A stretch of DNA of 64,000 nucleotides from Paraburkholderia sp. PREW-6R (GTDB lineage: Bacteria > Pseudomonadota > Gammaproteobacteria > Burkholderiales > Burkholderiaceae): positions 744,001 through 808,000 of the forward strand of contig NZ_CP155075.1 in the NCBI RefSeq assembly GCF_039621805.1, in the 5' to 3' direction. Positions 18,327 to 26,868 of this stretch are shown here, piece after piece (the stretch's first letter is position 1; every line of letters begins with the position of its first letter). Both the position numbers and the translations under genes were made by a program. The notes below the pieces were generated by a model, which saw only the letters and a program-made list of their open reading frames with translations, ran no database searches and was not told the origin of the DNA.

Positions 18327-19316
18327 TCAAACCGTCACGACAACCTTGCCGAACTGCCCGTTGTTTTCGAGGTACCGGTGGACTTCGACCATATCGTCGA
18401 ACGCAAACGTGCGGTCGATCACAGGCTTCAATGCGCCGTCGGCCAAACCGGCAGTGATATAACGCACGGCTGCCTTCCGCCGTGTGTCGTCACCGCTCGT
18501 CAGCCAGATATTGTGGGCCTTGATAGTCGGCATCTTTGCGATCATTGCGAGCACTGGCATAGGCGTTTCTCCCTCCGCCAGCGCGCCGTATATATACACA
18601 ATGCCCTGAAAGGCAAGTGCATCGATGAGCTTTGGAAAGCCTGGCCCACCTACCGGGTCGAAAGCGACTCGCGCGCCCTTTCCTTCGGTGATCCGCATGA
18701 CTTCCTCGACCAGGTCTTCTTCACTCGTCGCGATGACATGGGCCGCGCCCGCAGCGAGTAGCTGCTCCGTCTTGGCCGACGTACGCGTCAGTGCAATCGG
18801 CGTCGCACCCGCGTATCGGGCAATCTGGATCGCTGCCAGTCCCACGCTGCTTGATGCAGCGGGTATGAGAACAAAGTCGCCGGCGCCGACTTTCGCGTCT
18901 TCGATCAACGCGCCGTAGGCCGTGATAAACATCATCCAGACCGAGGCCGCCTCTTCATACGAGAGCGTCTCGGGATGCTTGACCACAGCGAAATCCGGAA
19001 GATTGACCACTTCACCGTACGTGAAGTACTGGTTCATCGAGAATGAGGGGATCACGCTTACGTCGTCACCTACCGCGAGACCCGTCACGTTGGCGCCAAG
19101 CGCATCGATCACGCCAGAGGCTTCATAACCCAGCCCAGCAGGAAACTTCACGGGCTCAATGTACATGTCGGCTCGCCACATCGCCTCTGCACGGTTGATG
19201 CCGATTGCCTTCACTTTGATCCGGACTTCATTCGAACCCAGCTGGTTCTCTTCCACCTCCACGAGTTCAAGGACCTCGGGACCGCCCGCTTTAGCAAATT
19301 GATAAATGCGCGTCAT
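18327..19316 (-). CDS. Zinc-free MDR reductase, quinone oxidoreductase type
   Basis: A 329-aa MDR protein. The ATG at 19316 (MTRIYQFAKAGGPEV) matches the start of its paralogues; the frame extends to 19637 only by overlapping the OYE gene. Seen: LGYEASGVIDALG, VLIPAASSSVGLAAIQIA (NADP site) and DPVGGPGFPKL; no zinc-binding Cys cluster. It is closely similar along its whole length to the MDR at 20924-21913, including MWMMFIT-like and SAKxxQLL segments. It follows the OYE (40-bp gap) on the same strand, repeating the OYE-MDR pairing of 7.8-10 kb. Confidence 0.9.
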   Translation of the reverse strand: MTRIYQFAKAGGPEVLELVEVEENQLGSNEVRIKVKAIGINRAEAMWRADMYIEPVKFPAGLGYEASGVIDALGANVTGLAVGDDVSVIPSFSMNQYFTYGEVVNLPDFAVVKHPETLSYEEAASVWMMFITAYGALIEDAKVGAGDFVLIPAASSSVGLAAIQIARYAGATPIALTRTSAKTEQLLAAGAAHVIATSEEDLVEEVMRITEGKGARVAFDPVGGPGFPKLIDALAFQGIVYIYGALAEGETPMPVLAMIAKMPTIKAHNIWLTSGDDTRRKAAVRYITAGLADGALKPVIDRTFAFDDMVEVHRYLENNGQFGKVVVTV

Positions 19317-19356
19317 CTGAATCTTCGAAGATAGCCGGCGTTGAATTAGATGCGGC

Positions 19357-20460
19357 TCAGCGTCCGTGCTGACCGTCGTAGGTTGGGAAATCTGTGTAAA
19401 GCTTTTCGTCACCGCCCCAGAAGCCTGCGCGCACATAAGGCGCCAGCGGCAGCCTGTTCTTAAGGCGATACGGCAAGTCAGGGTTGGACGTGAAGTGCCT
19501 ACCGAAGGCGACAAGATCAGCGTCTCCGGAATCGACGATGACACGGGCACTATCGCCGTCGAACCCGCCGGCCGCGATAATTGGGCCGCTAAAATGCGGT
19601 CGCAAATAGGTCGATGCGACGGGCGGATGCCCATCATGCAGCGTGTCGTCGCCCTTGATGCGCGGCTCGATCACGTGAAGGTAGGCAATCTGGTATTCGT
19701 TCAGTATTCTGGCAACATGGCTGAACGTTGCCTCAGGGTCGCTATCGGAAATCCCGCCCCATTCCCCCGATGGGGAAATGCGCACGCCAACGCGATCTGC
19801 TCCCCAAACCGAAATCAGGGCTTCGACCGCTTCGCGCAGAAACCTGACACGGGCTTCCACCGGACCGCCATAGATGTCGGTCCGCTTGTTGGTTCCGTCC
19901 TGAATGAACTGGTCGACCAGATAGCCGTTGGCACCATGAAGCTCAACGCCGTCAAAGCCGGCTTCCAATGCACGCTGCGCTGCAATGCGAAAATCCTCGA
20001 TGATCGCTGGAATTTCTTCCAGCTCGAGTGCCCGATGAGGTGACGCAGGAACGAATCCGTCTTTTGTCAGCGCGACGCCGTCGAATGGCACCACCGAAGG
20101 CGCCACTGGATCGGTCCCGCCAGTCATTTCAACGTGGCTCTGGCGGCCGCCATGGATCAACTGCATGAACACACGGCCACCCTTCGCATGCACTGCTTGC
20201 GCGACCGCCTCCCAACCGGCGACCTGGCCATCGTGGAAGAAGCTCGCAGCGCCGAGGTAGGATCTTGCTGTGATCGATATGCTGGTGCCCTCGATGATGA
20301 CCAGCCCGCCATCTGACGCGCGTTGCCCATAAAATTCCGCCATCATTGGACTCGGAATATCGCAAGGCTGTATTGTGCGCAACCGTGTCATTGGTGCGAG
20401 AACGACGCGATGCGACAACGCATAGGGGCCAATCGCGATCGGCGAGAAAAGCTTTTCCAT
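19357..20460 (-). CDS. Old Yellow Enzyme family alkene reductase
   Basis: A 367-aa FMN-dependent ene-reductase. Seen: MEKLFSPIAIG, APMTRLRTIQPCD, QLIHGGRQSH, VELHGANGYLVDQF with the substrate-binding His and Asn, YGGP, and AFGRHFTSNPDL. It is a close paralogue of the OYE at 13033-14172. It is the first gene of an OYE-MDR pair and is divergent from another MDR gene; the spacer carries two palindromes. Confidence 0.93.
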   Translation of the reverse strand: MEKLFSPIAIGPYALSHRVVLAPMTRLRTIQPCDIPSPMMAEFYGQRASDGGLVIIEGTSISITARSYLGAASFFHDGQVAGWEAVAQAVHAKGGRVFMQLIHGGRQSHVEMTGGTDPVAPSVVPFDGVALTKDGFVPASPHRALELEEIPAIIEDFRIAAQRALEAGFDGVELHGANGYLVDQFIQDGTNKRTDIYGGPVEARVRFLREAVEALISVWGADRVGVRISPSGEWGGISDSDPEATFSHVARILNEYQIAYLHVIEPRIKGDDTLHDGHPPVASTYLRPHFSGPIIAAGGFDGDSARVIVDSGDADLVAFGRHFTSNPDLPYRLKNRLPLAPYVRAGFWGGDEKLYTDFPTYDGQHGR

Positions 20461-20549
20461 GATAGCTCCGGTTTCATCTGATGGCAGGAGACGGATACGC
20501 GACGTCCCGATCGCACTCTATGCATTTCTTTACGCCAACGAAATGCAGC

Positions 20550-20574
20550 CTTTGGAATAAGGCTCATTCCAAAG
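20550..20574. promoter_or_regulatory. Perfect 9-bp inverted repeat, candidate operator for the OYE promoter
   Basis: CTTTGGAAT and ATTCCAAAG flank the 7-bp spacer AAGGCTC. The core GGAATAAGGCTCATTCC recurs with one change at 16976. It lies 90 bp upstream of the OYE start. The symmetry is strong evidence for a dimeric regulator; which one is unknown. Confidence 0.6.
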
Positions 20575-20841
20575 CTGGATAAATACGGGCGTGCGTACCG
20601 GCGGACGGTAGCGGGCCGGAAGCTGACAGACTGGGTACAGGATTTCGCGTTGAAGGGAATCGACGAATGGACCCGCCTCAACGCGAAGCGTGCATGGGAC
20701 ATGCCGCACTGGTCATGATTGAACTCGGCTGCTATGGCGCCCTTTAGCGAACGCTTTTCCTTCCGCCATGCGAAGCCTTCATCTCCACGCGGAATGACAC
20801 CTATGCAATTACGCGCGTTCCATGCATAGCGTTCCCGGCCT

Positions 20842-20859
20842 ATATTCCTTGCGGAATAT
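20842..20859. promoter_or_regulatory. Perfect inverted repeat upstream of the MDR gene
   Basis: ATATTCC and GGAATAT flank TTGC. It lies 64 bp upstream of the MDR start at 20924, within the 463-bp spacer between the divergent OYE and MDR genes. It shares the ATTCC/GGAAT half-site with the other operators but in the reversed arrangement and with a shorter spacer. The rest of the spacer shows nothing I can name. Confidence 0.5.
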
Positions 20860-20923
20860 TCAAGTCACGGTTCGAAGACCATCCCAACGGACCGGACTTT
20901 CAATTGCTTCTTAAAGGACTACT

Positions 20924-21913
20924 ATGTCGCGCGTCATTGAATTTTCTTCTACCGGCGGACCCGAAGTTCTCGAATTCAAGGAAGTGGAAGTGGCCGATCC
21001 GGGACCAGGCGAAGTGCGGATCCGCGTCAAGGCAATCGAATTGAATCGCGCCGAGTCGATGTGGCGGAACGGCGAATATATCGAGGAAGTCAAGCTACCT
21101 GCCCGGCTTGGTTACGAGGCGGCGGGTTTCGTCGACGCCGTCGGCCCAGGCGTCACGGGCCTGCTCGTTGGTGAAGCGGTCAATACCGTTCCTGCATTCT
21201 CCCAGAACCAGTACGGAATGTACGGTGAGTTGGTCATAGCTCCCGTGTCGGCCGTAGTGAAGCATCCACCAGGCTTGTCCTTCGAAGAAGCGGCATCGAT
21301 CTGGATGATGTTTATCACGGTGTACGGCGCTTTCATCGAAGCCGCCGACCTTCAGGCCGGCGACGTCGTGCTCATTCCTGCTGCGTCCAGCAGTGTCGGG
21401 CTCGCCGCAATCCAGCTTGTGAACATGATGGGTGCCATACCGATCGCATTAACGCGTACCTCGGCCAAGCGTCAGCAGTTGCTCGACGCCGGCGCAGCGC
21501 TTGTCGTCGTGACCGAAGAACAGGATCTGACTGCAGAAGTCCTGCAATTCACCGGCGGCGTCGGCGCGCGCGTGGTATTCGATCCCGTGGGCGGCCCAGG
21601 TCTCGGCAAGTTAGTTAAAGCCATGAAGACCGGAGGCATATTGCTCGCATACGGCGCATTGAGTGAGGAACCTGCTCAGTTCTCCTACCTCGATCTGCTG
21701 ATCAAATTGCCAACCATTGTCGGGTATACGATCTGGAACACGAGCGGCGATCCGGCGCGTCAAAAAGCAGCCGTTGAGTTTATTACGGCGGGTCTTGCAG
21801 CAGGTAAATTGACGCCACGGATAGACAGGATCTTTTCCTTCGATGAAATGGTTGACGCGCACCGCTATCTGGAAACCAACAATCAGTTCGGGAAAATCGT
21901 GGTCACGGTATAA
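20924..21913 (+). CDS. Zinc-free MDR reductase, quinone oxidoreductase type
   Basis: A 329-aa MDR protein. Seen: MSRVIEFSSTGGPEVLEF, LGYEAAGFVDAVG, VLIPAASSSVGLAAIQL (NADP site), ALTRTSAKRQQLL and DPVGGPGLGKL; no structural zinc site. It is the third MDR in the island and a close paralogue of the one at 18327-19316. It is divergent from an OYE and is followed by the end of the SBP gene on the other strand. Confidence 0.9.
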   Translation: MSRVIEFSSTGGPEVLEFKEVEVADPGPGEVRIRVKAIELNRAESMWRNGEYIEEVKLPARLGYEAAGFVDAVGPGVTGLLVGEAVNTVPAFSQNQYGMYGELVIAPVSAVVKHPPGLSFEEAASIWMMFITVYGAFIEAADLQAGDVVLIPAASSSVGLAAIQLVNMMGAIPIALTRTSAKRQQLLDAGAALVVVTEEQDLTAEVLQFTGGVGARVVFDPVGGPGLGKLVKAMKTGGILLAYGALSEEPAQFSYLDLLIKLPTIVGYTIWNTSGDPARQKAAVEFITAGLAAGKLTPRIDRIFSFDEMVDAHRYLETNNQFGKIVVTV

Positions 21914-22020
21914 GTGGCGGACATGGCAGATTCAACCGCCGTGACCCGCAGCTGACCCACCAGCTCAAGGGAGACATTCCATCCGGAGGATACAGGAGGT
22001 CTGCCTGCCAGCCTGAGGGT

Positions 22021-23001
22021 TCACATCTGCGGATCGTTGACCGGGAAGGTAGGGCGCCCGTCCTTCTCCGGCAGCCCCCACTTTTGCATCACACTTTGAT
22101 AAAACCCTTGTTTCTGCAACTTGATCAGCGCTTGCTGGAACGCATGAGCAAGCCGCTTGCCGTTGTCGTCGACACCAAAGCCGATTCCGTATGACGAGAG
22201 GTTGTAGTAGAACACCGCCTGATATTTGTCTGGAAACTTCTTGATGTTGTAATTCGCAGCGGGCGAGTCGACCCACACAGCCTGGCTTGCTTCGTTGGTC
22301 AGTGACATCAGCGTCATGTTGGTGTCCGGATAGGTGGCGATCGAGATCGCTTTCTTGCCCTCCGCCACACATTTGTTGCTCGCTTCGTTGGCCCTTTGCA
22401 GCGGTGCTGTGCCGCGCGGCAACGCGATTTGCATCCCACATAGATCGTCGAGCGACTTGAGCGTCAAATGCCGCTTGGGCGATGCGACGATTGTCTGGCC
22501 AACGTTCAGGTAGTCAATGAACGTCACTTTGCCATGCCGCGATGGGAAATCTCCAAGCGACAACAGCATGTCAAAGCGGTTCGCGGCTAAGCCCGGAATC
22601 AACGAATCGAACGATGCCTGCACGAATCTGATCTTTAATCCCAGCACTTTGGCCGCGGCGGTGATCAGATCTGGCGCGAAACCCGCCACTTCGCCGTCGT
22701 CGTCAATGAACTTGACAGGCGCGATCTCCGGATTGACCGCGACTGTGATCGGTTCCTTCTGGCGATAGAACGCCGGCACGAGCGCAGAAAGCTCCGGGTC
22801 GGCGGGGATGGCGTTAACGTTTGGCGCGTCTGCGGCGAAGGCCGGTGAGATGACGCATGGCGCAACGCTTAAGCTGAGCACGGTGACAGCGGTAAGTCGC
22901 GCAACGAACCGGCTAAAACGGGTGGACGTGGTCATCATGTGCGGTTGATTGGGGAAGGATTGACCAGGCAACTGACGGGTGCGTGCTGCTGTAACGTTCA
23001 T
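22021..23001 (-). CDS. ABC transporter substrate-binding protein, polar amino acid type
   Basis: A periplasmic binding protein of about 326 aa. Two starts are possible: ATG 23001, which overlaps the flavin reductase stop as ATGA (chosen), and ATG 22938, which begins nearer the signal peptide. The signal segment (RLTAVTVLSLSVAPCVISPAFA) ends before ADAPNVNA. Then family 3 features: EIAPVKFIDDDGEVAGFAPDL and LSLGDFPSRHG, and the GIGFGVDDNGKRLAHAFQQAL region near the end. It is unusual that the binding protein is the last gene of the operon, after the two flavin enzymes. Confidence 0.9.
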   Translation of the reverse strand: MNVTAARTRQLPGQSFPNQPHMMTTSTRFSRFVARLTAVTVLSLSVAPCVISPAFAADAPNVNAIPADPELSALVPAFYRQKEPITVAVNPEIAPVKFIDDDGEVAGFAPDLITAAAKVLGLKIRFVQASFDSLIPGLAANRFDMLLSLGDFPSRHGKVTFIDYLNVGQTIVASPKRHLTLKSLDDLCGMQIALPRGTAPLQRANEASNKCVAEGKKAISIATYPDTNMTLMSLTNEASQAVWVDSPAANYNIKKFPDKYQAVFYYNLSSYGIGFGVDDNGKRLAHAFQQALIKLQKQGFYQSVMQKWGLPEKDGRPTFPVNDPQM

Positions 23002-23498
23002 CGCGCTTCCACCGCCGCGGCCGCGAAATGACGCTGATGCCAGAACAGACAGTGCGCGGACGGATCGTCGTGCGTCGATGAATCGGTGATCTCGCCGACA
23101 AAGATCGTATGGGAATACCCGTTGTGCGTGGCGATAACCTTGCAATCGAGCGAGACGACACTGCCGGTCAGCAACGGCACGCCGCTCTTGCCCGTTGTCC
23201 ACTGGGCCGGATCGAAACGGGACGCTCCCTTCTCGGTGGCAAAGCGTTGTGCAACATCCTTTTGATCGGCGGACAGCAGATTGACCGCAAACATCTTCGC
23301 ATGCAGGATCACGTCGTGCGCGCTCGCGCTTTTGTTGACGCAGACAAGCACGGTCGGCGGATCGGCTGACAGGCTGCACACCGACGTCGCAATCAGGCCG
23401 AACGGCGTGCCGCCGTCGGCGGTGGTAATGACCGTGACGCCGTTGGTGAAGCGCGCCATCGCGTTGCGGAAAAGTTCATCGGTGGTGTCGGTGCTCAT
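22998..23498 (-). CDS. Flavin reductase domain protein (two-component monooxygenase partner)
   Basis: A 166-aa NAD(P)H:FMN reductase of the HpaC/NtaB-like split-barrel family. Seen: RNAMARFTNGVTVITTADGG, LIATSVCSLSADPPTVLVCVN with the conserved Ser-x-Ser flavin-binding element, and a GYSHTIFVGEI strand near the end. It supplies reduced FMN to the luciferase-like monooxygenase encoded 70 bp upstream on the same strand and overlaps the binding-protein gene by 4 bp. Confidence 0.92.
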   Translation of the reverse strand: MSTDTTDELFRNAMARFTNGVTVITTADGGTPFGLIATSVCSLSADPPTVLVCVNKSASAHDVILHAKMFAVNLLSADQKDVAQRFATEKGASRFDPAQWTTGKSGVPLLTGSVVSLDCKVIATHNGYSHTIFVGEITDSSTHDDPSAHCLFWHQRHFAAAAVEAR

Positions 23499-23568
23499 GT
23501 GAAACGCCTCGCGTCAGGAAGGCGCCGCTCCTTCACAAGCGGCGCATGATGCTTTCTAGTCGACAGGA

Positions 23569-24891
23569 TCAGTCGCCAAAGTGCAGACACCGCAGTCCGA
23601 GATTGCCCCTTAGCGTGCTCGCCTCGTACTCGGTGCGGAATAGTCCGCGTTTGCGCAACTCGGGAAGGATGTATTGCTGTAGATCGTCGACCCCTTGCGG
23701 CAACGTCGCTGGGCATATATTGAAGCCGTCGGCGGCGCCGGCCCGAAACCACCTTTCCATTTCGTCGGCAATGTCCTCCGCGGTGCCGATAATCTGCCAG
23801 TTATTGCCCGAGGCCACACGCTTGTACATCTGGCGGATCGTCAGGTTTTCCCTGTGCGCCAGCGCGAGCAGATTCTCCGCGATACTGCGCACACGCTGAT
23901 TGCCGACATCGGGTACCGGGCCATCCAGATCGTATTCGGACAGATCGCCGAGCACGCCGTACAAAATCGCCAATCCGCTAAGCGGATCGATCAGGTTTTG
24001 CAGCTGATCGAATTTGTCCTGCGCTTCGCCGCGCGTTTTGCCGACATATAGGGTGACGCCGGGCATGATCAAAAGTTGATCCGGCGTGCGGCCATATTTT
24101 GCAAGGCGGCCTTTGAGATCGTCGTAGTAGGCCTTCGCGCTTTCCATGCTGCTTGCGTTGCTATACACCACATCGGCATAGCGCGCGGCCAACTCGCGTC
24201 CCGCTTCGGCGGCGCCGGCCTGTACGATGATCGGACGGCCTTGCGGGGTGCGCGCGGAGTTCAGCGGACCGCGCACCTTGAAGTGCTTGCCCTTGTGATC
24301 CGGTACATGCAGCTTGGTCTCGTCGTAGAAGATTCCACTCGCCTTGTCGCGAATGAACGCGTCGTCTTCCCAGCTATCCCACAGCTTTCTGACCACTTCG
24401 ACGAACTCATCCGCGCGCTCATAACGCTCCTCATAGCCGAGATGCTCGTCGCGGCTGAAGTTCCACGCCTCCTGCTGCGACCATGAGGTGACGACGTTCC
24501 AGCCCGCGCGACCGCCGCTGATATGGTCGATCGACGCATACTTGCGTGCGATATGGAAAGGCTCGTTATACGTTGTTGAAGCTGTCGCGACGAGGCCGAT
24601 GTGCGACGTGCATGCGCCGATCGCCGCGAGCAAGGTCAACGGTTCGAGCTCGGCATTCTTTGCGTCGCGGGCGAGTGATCCTTTAGGCGTATCGTTCGCG
24701 CGGATGCCGATTCCGTCGGCAAAGAAAATCATGTCGAGCTTGGCCTCTTCGGCTTTCTTTGCAGTCCGAAGAAAGTAGTCAAAATCGATGGCACCTGCCG
24801 CGGGCACATCTGGGTGTCGCCATGCGGCCATGTGATAGCCCAGATAGCGCATTGACAGTCCAATTCTGATCTTTCCGTCTGTAGCAGTCAT
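23569..24891 (-). CDS. Luciferase-like FMNH2-dependent monooxygenase (NtaA/SnaA/DszA family)
   Basis: A TIM-barrel monooxygenase of about 440 aa. ATG 24891 (MTATDGKIRIGL) is chosen over a GTG at 24930, since the family begins just before the first strand. Seen: YHMAAWRHPDVPA, DMIFFADGIGIR, LEPLTLLAAIGACTSHIGLVATASTTYNEPFHIARKYASIDHISGGRAGWNVVTS in segments, and RPIIVQAGAAEAGRELAA. All are hallmark blocks of the nitrilotriacetate monooxygenase / dibenzothiophene sulfone family. With its reductase and an amino-acid-type importer it likely oxidises a C-N or C-S bond of an imported compound. Confidence 0.93.
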   Translation of the reverse strand: MTATDGKIRIGLSMRYLGYHMAAWRHPDVPAAGAIDFDYFLRTAKKAEEAKLDMIFFADGIGIRANDTPKGSLARDAKNAELEPLTLLAAIGACTSHIGLVATASTTYNEPFHIARKYASIDHISGGRAGWNVVTSWSQQEAWNFSRDEHLGYEERYERADEFVEVVRKLWDSWEDDAFIRDKASGIFYDETKLHVPDHKGKHFKVRGPLNSARTPQGRPIIVQAGAAEAGRELAARYADVVYSNASSMESAKAYYDDLKGRLAKYGRTPDQLLIMPGVTLYVGKTRGEAQDKFDQLQNLIDPLSGLAILYGVLGDLSEYDLDGPVPDVGNQRVRSIAENLLALAHRENLTIRQMYKRVASGNNWQIIGTAEDIADEMERWFRAGAADGFNICPATLPQGVDDLQQYILPELRKRGLFRTEYEASTLRGNLGLRCLHFGD

Positions 24892-24939
24892 GTTTTCAAT
24901 CCCAATCGAAGTTTTCAGTAACCGGCTCACCCTCGTGCA

Positions 24940-25743
24940 CTAGGTGCGCAGGCTCGACAGAAAGCGTTTGCAGCGTTCGGTTCCACCGCCATCGAAGATG
25001 TAGGCCGGTGTTCCTTCATCGACGATGCGGCCGGCGTCCATCAACACCACGCGGCTTGCCACCTTGCGGGCAAATTCCATCTCGTGCGTGACGACGATCA
25101 TCGTGGTGCCCGCGAGCGCCAGCTCCCTGATCACGTTGAGCACTTCGTTGACGAGTTCCGGATCGAGCGCGCTGGTCGGCTCGTCGAACAGCATCACCTC
25201 GGGCTCCATCGCTAGGGCGCGTGCGATCGCGACGCGCTGCTTCTGTCCGCCGGACAGTTCGGCCGGGTAGTGGTGCATCCGGTCCGCGAGTCCAACGCGC
25301 GACAGCAGATACTTGCCGCGCTCGATGACGTCGCGCTTGCGCTTGCGCCCGACGATGCACGGACCGGCCAGCACGTTGTCGAGTGCCGTATAGTGCGGGA
25401 ACAGATGGAAGCCCTGAAACACCATGCCGAAGTAACGGCGTTGCTGGTCGAGCGCTTTCTTCGGGAGGCGGACGCAGCGCGCACCGCGCATTTCCGTGCC
25501 GAGTACTTCACCCTTGAAGGTGATGCTGCCGGCGTCGATCAATTCGAGCATATTGATGCAGCGAAGCAGTGTGCTCTTGCCCGAACCGGACGGCCCGATC
25601 ATTGCGACGACCTCGCCTCTGGTGAGCGAGAAGTCAACGGCATCCAGCGCGGTGAAGTCGCCAAACTGCTTCGTGACGGCGCGTAGATCGAGAAAGTGTG
25701 CAGTGTCATTCATCGCCGATGTGTCCTTGAGGATTGCATTCAC
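24940..25743 (-). CDS. ABC transporter ATP-binding protein, polar amino acid type (GlnQ-like)
   Basis: A 267-aa ATPase. Seen: Walker A GPSGSGKST, Q-loop VFQGFHLFPH, signature LSGGQKQRVAIARAL, Walker B VMLFDEPTSALDP and switch His in VVTHEME. The start at 25743 overlaps the permease stop by 4 bp (ATGA), so translation is coupled. Acts at the cytoplasmic face with the permease at 25740-26678 and the binding protein at 22021-23001. Typical length for the GlnQ/HisP group, with a slightly longer loop near residues 85-95. Confidence 0.95.
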   Translation of the reverse strand: MNAILKDTSAMNDTAHFLDLRAVTKQFGDFTALDAVDFSLTRGEVVAMIGPSGSGKSTLLRCINMLELIDAGSITFKGEVLGTEMRGARCVRLPKKALDQQRRYFGMVFQGFHLFPHYTALDNVLAGPCIVGRKRKRDVIERGKYLLSRVGLADRMHHYPAELSGGQKQRVAIARALAMEPEVMLFDEPTSALDPELVNEVLNVIRELALAGTTMIVVTHEMEFARKVASRVVLMDAGRIVDEGTPAYIFDGGGTERCKRFLSSLRT

Positions 25744-26678
25744 GTCCGCACCCCTTTCCTGAAGTGACGTTCAAGCAGACTTTGCGCCGCCATCGCGAGG
25801 CTCGTTAGCGCCAGATACCAGATGCAGGCGACCGTCAGCAGCGGGATCGTTTCGAAGTTTGTCGCGTAGATCAGTTGCACCGTCGTCAGCAGTTCGACAT
25901 AACCGATCACAGTGACGAGCGACGTATTCTTGAACATGGTGATCAATTCGTTGGCGAGCGGCGGAATGATGATCCGCACCGCCTGCGGCATGACCACATG
26001 CCACATCATGCGGAAATCGCTCATGCCAATCGCCTTGCACGCTTCGCGCTGTCCGCGATCGACGGCTGAGACGCCGCCGCGAAAAATTTCCGCGCTATAG
26101 CCGCCGAGGTACATCGCGAGACCGATCACGGCAGTGCTGAAGCGCGAGATGATCTGGTTGGTGTCGAGGTCGAACAGATTGACGTGCAATAACGGCAGCG
26201 GCAGATAGAGCCGCGGAACCAGCGCCGACAGAAAAAACAGGAACAGCAGCATCGCCAGCGGCGGCGTCGCGGGAATGATCCAGATGTAAATGTAACTGGC
26301 GGCGCGCAGCACTGCGTTGTCCGCCATCCGGCAGGCGGCGATCACGACCCCAAAACACAGGCCAAGCGCGCTCGATAGCGCGGTCAGGATCAGCGTATTC
26401 CCTAGTCCCTTCATCACGCGCTTGTTGAACAGGTAATGAACGACGATGTCCCATTGCCAGCGCGGGTTGTCGATCACCAGTTCAACGAACAATACGACGG
26501 CGACAAGCAGCATGGCGTACCAGAACCAGTCGGATTTTTTCGGGCGCGCATGAATGCGCAAGCCCGGAGGTTGCTGCACGCCGGCCCGGTACGCTTCGCC
26601 CAGGTGGCGGGCGGCGAGCGGCGTCTCCGTGAAAAACGCGGCTGGGTCCTGCATGTCTTTTCGAGCTTCAATGTCCAC
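25740..26678 (-). CDS. ABC transporter permease, His/Glu/Gln/Arg/opine family
   Basis: A 312-aa inner-membrane permease. A hydrophilic N-terminal tail of about 50 residues is followed by helices including GLGNTLILTALSSALGLCFGVVIA in segments, and the EAA loop REACKAIGMSDFRMMWHVVMPQA typical of the family. A single permease gene implies a homodimer. First gene of the operon; it is divergent from the LysR gene at 26869 across a 190-bp AT-rich spacer. Confidence 0.93.
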   Translation of the reverse strand: MDIEARKDMQDPAAFFTETPLAARHLGEAYRAGVQQPPGLRIHARPKKSDWFWYAMLLVAVVLFVELVIDNPRWQWDIVVHYLFNKRVMKGLGNTLILTALSSALGLCFGVVIAACRMADNAVLRAASYIYIWIIPATPPLAMLLFLFFLSALVPRLYLPLPLLHVNLFDLDTNQIISRFSTAVIGLAMYLGGYSAEIFRGGVSAVDRGQREACKAIGMSDFRMMWHVVMPQAVRIIIPPLANELITMFKNTSLVTVIGYVELLTTVQLIYATNFETIPLLTVACIWYLALTSLAMAAQSLLERHFRKGVRT

Positions 26679-26868
26679 TGGCCTGTCCTCGTGAAGCAGT
26701 CGTTTCGAAAGGTACGCAATGCGTCGATGAAGCGACTATAGGCAGGCAAAACTATTACATCCACTACAATTTTGTTCGTTTGATCGCACTCTATGTAATG
26801 CCCTAGAATCAACGCACGGTGGGTTGATATTGCCACCGCATCGCATCAATCATCGGGGAGACACGCCA

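Noticed and set aside
20388..20702. Minus-strand frame covering the OYE promoter
   Set aside because: It overlaps the OYE start in another frame and the perfect palindrome; no protein family.
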